Assembly: GCA_033398695.1 (NCBI GenBank)
Contig: CM065809.1
Coordinates: 86,471,644 to 86,535,643, forward strand
Direction of reading: 5' to 3'
Origin: Orobanche coerulescens
Taxonomy: Eukaryota; Streptophyta; Magnoliopsida; Lamiales; Orobanchaceae
DNA: 64,000 nt
The notes under the pieces are model-generated. The model made no database searches, was not told where the DNA came from, and saw only the letters and a program-made list of their open reading frames with translations. Shown here piece after piece: positions 59,058 through 64,000 of the stretch. Position numbers and translations under genes: made by a program. The first letter of the stretch is position 1. The number at the start of each line of letters is the position of its first letter.

Positions 59058-60739
59058 CAGTTAGCGCACGCTACGCTTGTATGGTAGCGCACGCTAACGT
59101 ATCAGGTGGGTTCTGGGCAGTTTGCCACTGGACTCGGCTGATGTTCAGGTAGCGCACGCTATTGGTCGATAGCGCGCGCTACCGAGAGGTTATTAGCGCA
59201 CGCTACTCATGTATGGTAGCGCACGCTAACGGCCAAAAACACAGTTCTTGGATCGGGACGCTAACGATAAGATTTGTAATCTTATCCGTTAGCGCACGCT
59301 AATCTTGAGGCTTTAGCGTGCGCTAACACTCCTGGCTATATAAACCAGGAGTTGACCGAGATGAACACCATTTCTCATTTCTTTCCTTCTTCCGCGGCCG
59401 AGCGACCCCAGAGGCGATTTGAGGCGATTTTCTCCTTCCAATCACTTCAGAGATTCTTTTGCTTGAGTTCTTGGTGTAGACTAACATCATCCACTTGTGT
59501 TTCTCATCCTAAATCCAAGGTAATCTCTTAGAACCCTACTTTTGGATAATTTGGGGGTTTTGGGATTTTCTTCCGATCAGTTCTGTTTTGTTGATAGATT
59601 CATGATGAATATGATTAATCTTGTTGGTATTCTTAGTTTCCCTACGGATTCATGGTATATTTCGTGATTTTTACGGAATCAAGAGGGTTTGGTTGTGGTC
59701 CGCCCTCGTTGTTGTTTTTATACGAATATACATGAATCGTAGGCGGGTTTTCGGGTGTATTCCAATTCCGTATTCAATTAGAAACGGTTGTGATTGTGTT
59801 CTTCGAATCGTTAGGTTCGGTTTCGTTGGTTCCTAGCGGTTGTCGGTGACTTTCCTTTCCGTTCTTCACGTCGTCAATAATTCGAGGCAAGTATTTTTGG
59901 AAACCTTTAAGCTTAACATGAAATGGTGATGTATATTACTTGTGTGTAACTCACCTCGTGTTGGCCCGACAGTCAAGGAGGAAATCTATCTGCCGCCCGG
60001 ATTTCACGAGTTTGTTTAGCTAGCTTGATGCGGGAGGGTCCTTAGAGGCCTCGTGCGGGAATCTATGATATTACTCTGTTCCCAAGGCGATGCATGTGCG
60101 TGTTTTGTTTTGTAATGTAGCCGGCGGGAGGGTCCTTAGAGGCCTCGTGCGGGAATCTATGATATTACTCTGTTCCCAAGGCAAATTATTTGACTGCTTG
60201 TTTAGGAAAAGACATGTCTTGTTTTGGTTTTCAAATGATTTTGGTGCATGTACTATGAAATGTGTAAGCGATTGGTTTGCCTTGAATACTTGTACTAGCG
60301 TAATTGCTAACCCCTTTGGGGACCCGTTGTCGGGAAATTCTTGTTATGGATTTCGTGTTATGATTATCCGGACGGCGAGCACCGGGACGATGCGAGGATG
60401 TTGGCCAGGGTCGTTGACATGTGCATTTGGGTCTACTTATTTCCTTTGTCCATTTCGATATGGTTGTTCCCACAGTTTTAAACTTATAGATTGTACTCGC
60501 GAGTACTTAGGCTTTTTTGTTTCAAACTTCGTATTGTATTGTTTTTAAACTGTCACGTTGTTGGTTGATGCTTATTTTGCCTGTTGCTCCGGGCGTATCT
60601 TTATATGTCATATTATTTAATTGTGCATCCTCGCTAACCAAGATGGTTAGTCGAGTAGAGTTTTTCTATTGTAGCCTGGTAGGTCCCATGTAGGGGTCTA
60701 CGGCGCTGTAACATATTCCGAATATCTCGGGGTGTTACA
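59058..60739 (+). repeat. 3' LTR of chromovirus 2, second part
   Basis: It resumes at CAGTTAGCGCACGCTACG and ends GTGTTACA at 60739, followed by CGTAT. It has one fewer pair of palindromes than the 5' LTR (a unit of about 45 bp is missing). TATA box 59337-59344; 97-bp repeat near 60030 and 60120. Confidence 0.92.
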
Positions 60740-62002
60740 CGTATAGACGAATATAAAACGAAATGAAGGAAGATTAGAAATCATACCCTCGTTGTCCGTT
60801 GATTAAATGGTGCACTCCTTGAAGACGATTTCCCAAGCTTTAGTTGCTCTACCCACAAATCCTATTCGTCAAGCTCTTGGATGATCCAACGCCGAAAGCA
60901 CCGCGTCTCTACTTGCCACGCGCCGGAGAAATGATCGGAATGACAAGCCTTGCTATCCTCCAAGAATATGGCTAGAGCAAGGTTGTAGGAGCTTGTAAAT
61001 TAAGATCACAACACTCCAAGTGTTTATTCTATATCTCTCAATTAATCTCTCGATTTTTCTCCAAGAAAAAACTCAAGATGAATGTGAAGAAGATGAAGAC
61101 TAGAAAGAAGAACTTCTATCTCTTTCTCTCTCTCAATGTGCAGTGAGAAATTATGTCTTCACCAAAAATGAGAGTCTTCACATTTATTCCACCACACTTT
61201 AGAAAAAATCACCAATAATATATTATTAAATGTTGTCCCCTTGATACCTTATGTCATCCGCCAATTAAGGTAGAGACAAGGACTAAGGGAAATGTGTGAG
61301 GAAATGGGCGGCCATTTAGAAGGAACGGAAGAGTTTGGTTCGTTTTGGACTCTCTCGAGTCCAAACAGATAAACTCCATTTCATTCCGATGTATTTATAT
61401 CAATTAATTAATCCATTTAATTAATCATATCAAATACAAAATAACATAATTAATTTCTCCAAGAAATAATTATATTCATGAATTAAATTAATCACCCAGT
61501 AATTTATTTAATTCATTATTCCATAAATTAATTTATCCAATAAATTAATTTAGACACCCAATGTCCCAAATAAATTAGACATCCAATGTCCAATAAATTT
61601 GATCAATATCTAATGTTTATAAATAGAGAATAAGCTCGATTCATTCCGTCGTCAATCCTATTGCGCGACTCGGTAGGTCCGTCTTAGTTAGCAATGGGAG
61701 GAACCAAAGAGTAGTAGCACCACCTATCCAGCCTGGCGGCTTACACTGTACCCCAACTGAGAACGAATGATTGGGATCATTCAAAAACCATTCCGTCGTG
61801 AATACCAGTATACGTCTAAACCCTTCTTTCAAATGTCCTGATCAAGTTATAGGGTCACGGTCAGTCAAACCCTATTTGTACTTGACGCTATGCATGAGTT
61901 AATGCAAATCGAGATCATCGAGCTCTCGTGTATCCAATACAACTATCTCAAATGCTTTGGCCAAAGACTTATGATCTCATCCACCAATAACCGCATAGGA
62001 CA
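60740..62002 (-). repeat. Copia 5' LTR, outer fragment
   Basis: Continuation of 48683-48778 after the target duplication. If it ends at ATAGGACA (62002), the LTR is about 1.35 kb with TG...CA ends. The exact end is uncertain: the next LTR starts 6 bp later, so 62003-62007 (TATAA) could be a target duplication of either element. No gene is visible in these 1.26 kb. Confidence 0.65.
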
Positions 62003-62007
62003 TATAA

Positions 62008-64000
62008 TGTAACACCCCCGATATATTCAGGAATATTACAGCGCCGTAAATCCTTTGCATAAGGATTTACAAGGCTGAAGAATTGAACAGGCATAAAAAG
62101 GTACTAACGAATGGAAATAATGGAATTACGGTACAACAGTTCTGACCCAATACAGAAATAGTACAATTGTTCAACAGAACTCAATAATACATCACCAAAT
62201 TCAAATCATCACAAATGACTTCGTACTCGAGTACTTATTGAAATAACGAATAAACAACAGATAAATAAACCCGGTCGGGACATCACTCTGCACCCTCGTC
62301 ATCATACAGTTCCAGTGGTTGTTTCCCCGATCTCCTGGATCCTGAACACAAACAAAATGTTCACCCCCGAAGGGGTTAGCACAACGATGCTAGTACAAGT
62401 ACCACAATATATTATTCATATCTCACGAAGAATAATAACATAAACGACAAAGTTCCAACGAGTCTTCTCCTACGAGAAACTCAAACATAACATACACAAC
62501 TGGTAATCACAACATGATATCATAACATACACATGGTAATTCCATCGATCCAGCGTTCACTGCCTAGAACCCACGATGATCCCGTCAGACCAACCCGTGG
62601 TGGAAAAACCCGTCTGATGATCCAGCACACGCTAGCATAGATCCCCCGATGATCCCGTCGGACCAACACGAGGTGGACATACAATAACGACATACATGCA
62701 CGACAATATGTATAACAACAATACATAAAACAATTAAGGTACTTGCCTCGATTTGAAGACAATAACAACACTTCCACGAAAATGAACACTCGAAGATCGT
62801 CCTCCTCAATCAATCACGTAATGAGACCAAACCTTAACAAAAGAAATGATATAGGATTTATTTCACATCGTACGAATGTTTAACAATTCGATTCACGGCC
62901 AAAAGTTTATAAAATGCAGTCTGCCCGAACTGCTTAGCGCACGTTAAGTACTCTGTGTAGCGTGCGTTAAGTCTGCCCGATAGCGCACGCAAACAACAAA
63001 GACTAACGTACGCTAACTATGCAAGGTCAGTACTTCACTGACCAGCCAACTGACTCGTCTGATGGTCTAGCGTACGTTACGTACCAAACGTAGCGCACGC
63101 TAACTCGTGCTCGATAGCGCACGTTAAACTTCAAAGCATAGCGTGCGCTATCTCTGCATGGCAGTTTACTGCTGAGCAGTAAACTGTTCTTGCCATGATT
63201 GAAACAATGAAATCTTGCATGATAATTCATGTTACTTCCATGAATACCATGTCTATACCCTTATGAATGATATTACGGATAAAGACAACTTCGGATTCAA
63301 GGATATGCATATCAATATAAAACCATATTCCATTCCGACTTCAAATCTTCATACGACAATTCGAAAAGCTTAACGGTAGATATCAACACCTTATATCAAT
63401 CAATATTATCATGCTGAAGTTGTTTAAACGTTCCATCTATACTAGATAAATCTTTCCATGATCAATCCTTTAGATTTATCCAACAATAATGATTGTTAAA
63501 GTCAAGTCCATGATTATTATGAAGTCATCTACTAGTTTCGAATTACCAAAGATAGAAGCTTCTCTTCATATATTCAGTGTAATAAGATTCGAATCATGAT
63601 GATTATAATCAAGGTACTTAAGGCTTATTCATCTCACTATTCCAAACATGATATACTTGGATAATTCATCTATGAAAATCCATATCTTGTTAACATGATC
63701 ATCCAAATCGTTAGAATCCAACTCTAAGTCCTGAGATAGATTGAACATACCTTAATATGATGAAAATCACTGAACCGTAAGGTAGAATCCAACTCCGGTT
63801 GGTTGTATGCCACTCCAAGGTGCTATTCCACTTCCATGAACATTCCCAAGTGATAACCAATATACAAACACCAACAAGATGTGTTCTAAGTGTATAGTAG
63901 TATTATTACAGCTCTCTGAACTCTCAAGGGTGAAGAATGGGCGAAAGAAATGAAAGCCAAAACGGTTGTTGTCCCATTTATAATATTCTGCATTATTGAC
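62008..64000 (-). mobile_element. Minus-strand LTR of a chromovirus-related family, runs off the right edge
   Basis: It begins TGTAACACCCCCGATATATTC in plus orientation, matching the reversed 3' end of the chromovirus LTR at 1683 (TTACAGCGCCGTAAA, then ATAAGGAT-TACAAGGCT). It contains the same GATGATCCCGTCGGACCAAC repeats (about 62570-62680) and two palindrome quartets (62935-63150), with a possible TATA box at 62905-62912. Whether it is solo or part of a full element cannot be seen. Confidence 0.82.
62935..63150. promoter_or_regulatory. Two palindrome quartets in the right-edge LTR
   Basis: Sites start at 62935/62958/62981/63004, exactly 23 bp apart, and 63068/63091/63115/63139. Quartet starts are 133 bp apart. 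Cores: TAGCGCACGTTA, TAGCGTGCGTTA, TAACGTACGCTA, TAGCGTGCGCTA. Confidence 0.78.

Larger units (their letters stand above)
48779..60739 (+). mobile_element. Ty3/gypsy chromovirus 2 (12 kb including a nested LTR)
   Basis: 5' LTR 48779-51025; 3' LTR 55927-56400 plus 59058-60739; primer-binding site at 51031; gag, pol and a chromodomain-like tail; 5-bp target duplications CGTAT. Same clade as the element at 1683 but clearly a different family. Its 3' LTR is broken by another LTR (56413-59057). Its pol is heavily frameshifted as written. Confidence 0.93.

Noticed and set aside
61641..61832. Small ORFs in the copia LTR remainder and the right-edge LTR
   Set aside because: All under 100 codons, no motif, and inside LTR sequence.

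Overview
This window is repeat-rich nuclear DNA from a plant, most likely a eudicot. It holds nested LTR retrotransposons of the Ty3/gypsy (chromovirus and tRNA-Asp-primed types) and Ty1/copia superfamilies, with plant tRNA-iMet and tRNA-Asp primer-binding sites, chromodomain-type integrase tails, and copies of a plant LOG gene (cytokinin riboside 5'-monophosphate phosphoribohydrolase). I see no ordinary single-copy host gene, no rRNA or tRNA gene, and no CRISPR array. The species cannot be named from the sequence.

Layout. The oldest layer is a minus-strand Ty1/copia element. Its LTR lies at 48683-48778 and continues at 60740 to about 62002. Its leader, gag, protease and integrase lie between 48681 and 45982, and its reverse transcriptase and RNase H between 31893 and 30173. 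Three large insertions split it. (1) 48779-60739 is a plus-strand chromovirus inserted in the copia LTR (target duplication CGTAT); its own 3' LTR was later broken by another LTR (56413-59057). (2) 31894-45981 is a plus-strand non-autonomous gypsy-type element in the unusual form LTR-internal-LTR-internal-LTR, flanked by one target duplication (ATAGA). (3) Positions 1-30172 are a tandem array of a different minus-strand element, again LTR-internal-LTR-internal. It ends exactly at an LTR terminus inside the copia RNase H domain and runs off the left edge of the window. A further minus-strand LTR (62008-64000) runs off the right edge.

The most interesting object is array (3). Each unit of about 5.0 kb has a 1.63-kb LTR, a tRNA-Asp primer-binding site, an ORF resembling the cysteine-rich nucleic-acid-binding protein of carlaviruses and allexiviruses, then an intronless LOG-like ORF, a 1.6-kb non-coding stretch, and a polypurine tract. 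It looks like a retroelement that captured a cytokinin-activation gene as processed RNA together with a virus-derived ORF. Four units are visible. Two were hit by later insertions: a 9.5-kb chromovirus at 1683-11215 (target duplication CCTGC) and a solo LTR at 15357-17345 (target duplication GCTTC).

A second pattern crosses families. The LTRs carry phased arrays of 12-bp palindromes (TAGCGYRCGCTA, TTACGGCCGTAA or GTGCCGCGGCAC cores) spaced 20-24 bp apart, often in quartets with a higher-order period near 131 bp, mostly just upstream of a TATA box. A third pattern is technical: differences between near-identical copies, and many frameshifts in pol, fall at CAG/CTG trinucleotides, which suggests consensus errors at CHG-methylated sites. 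Apparent pseudogenes should be read with that in mind.
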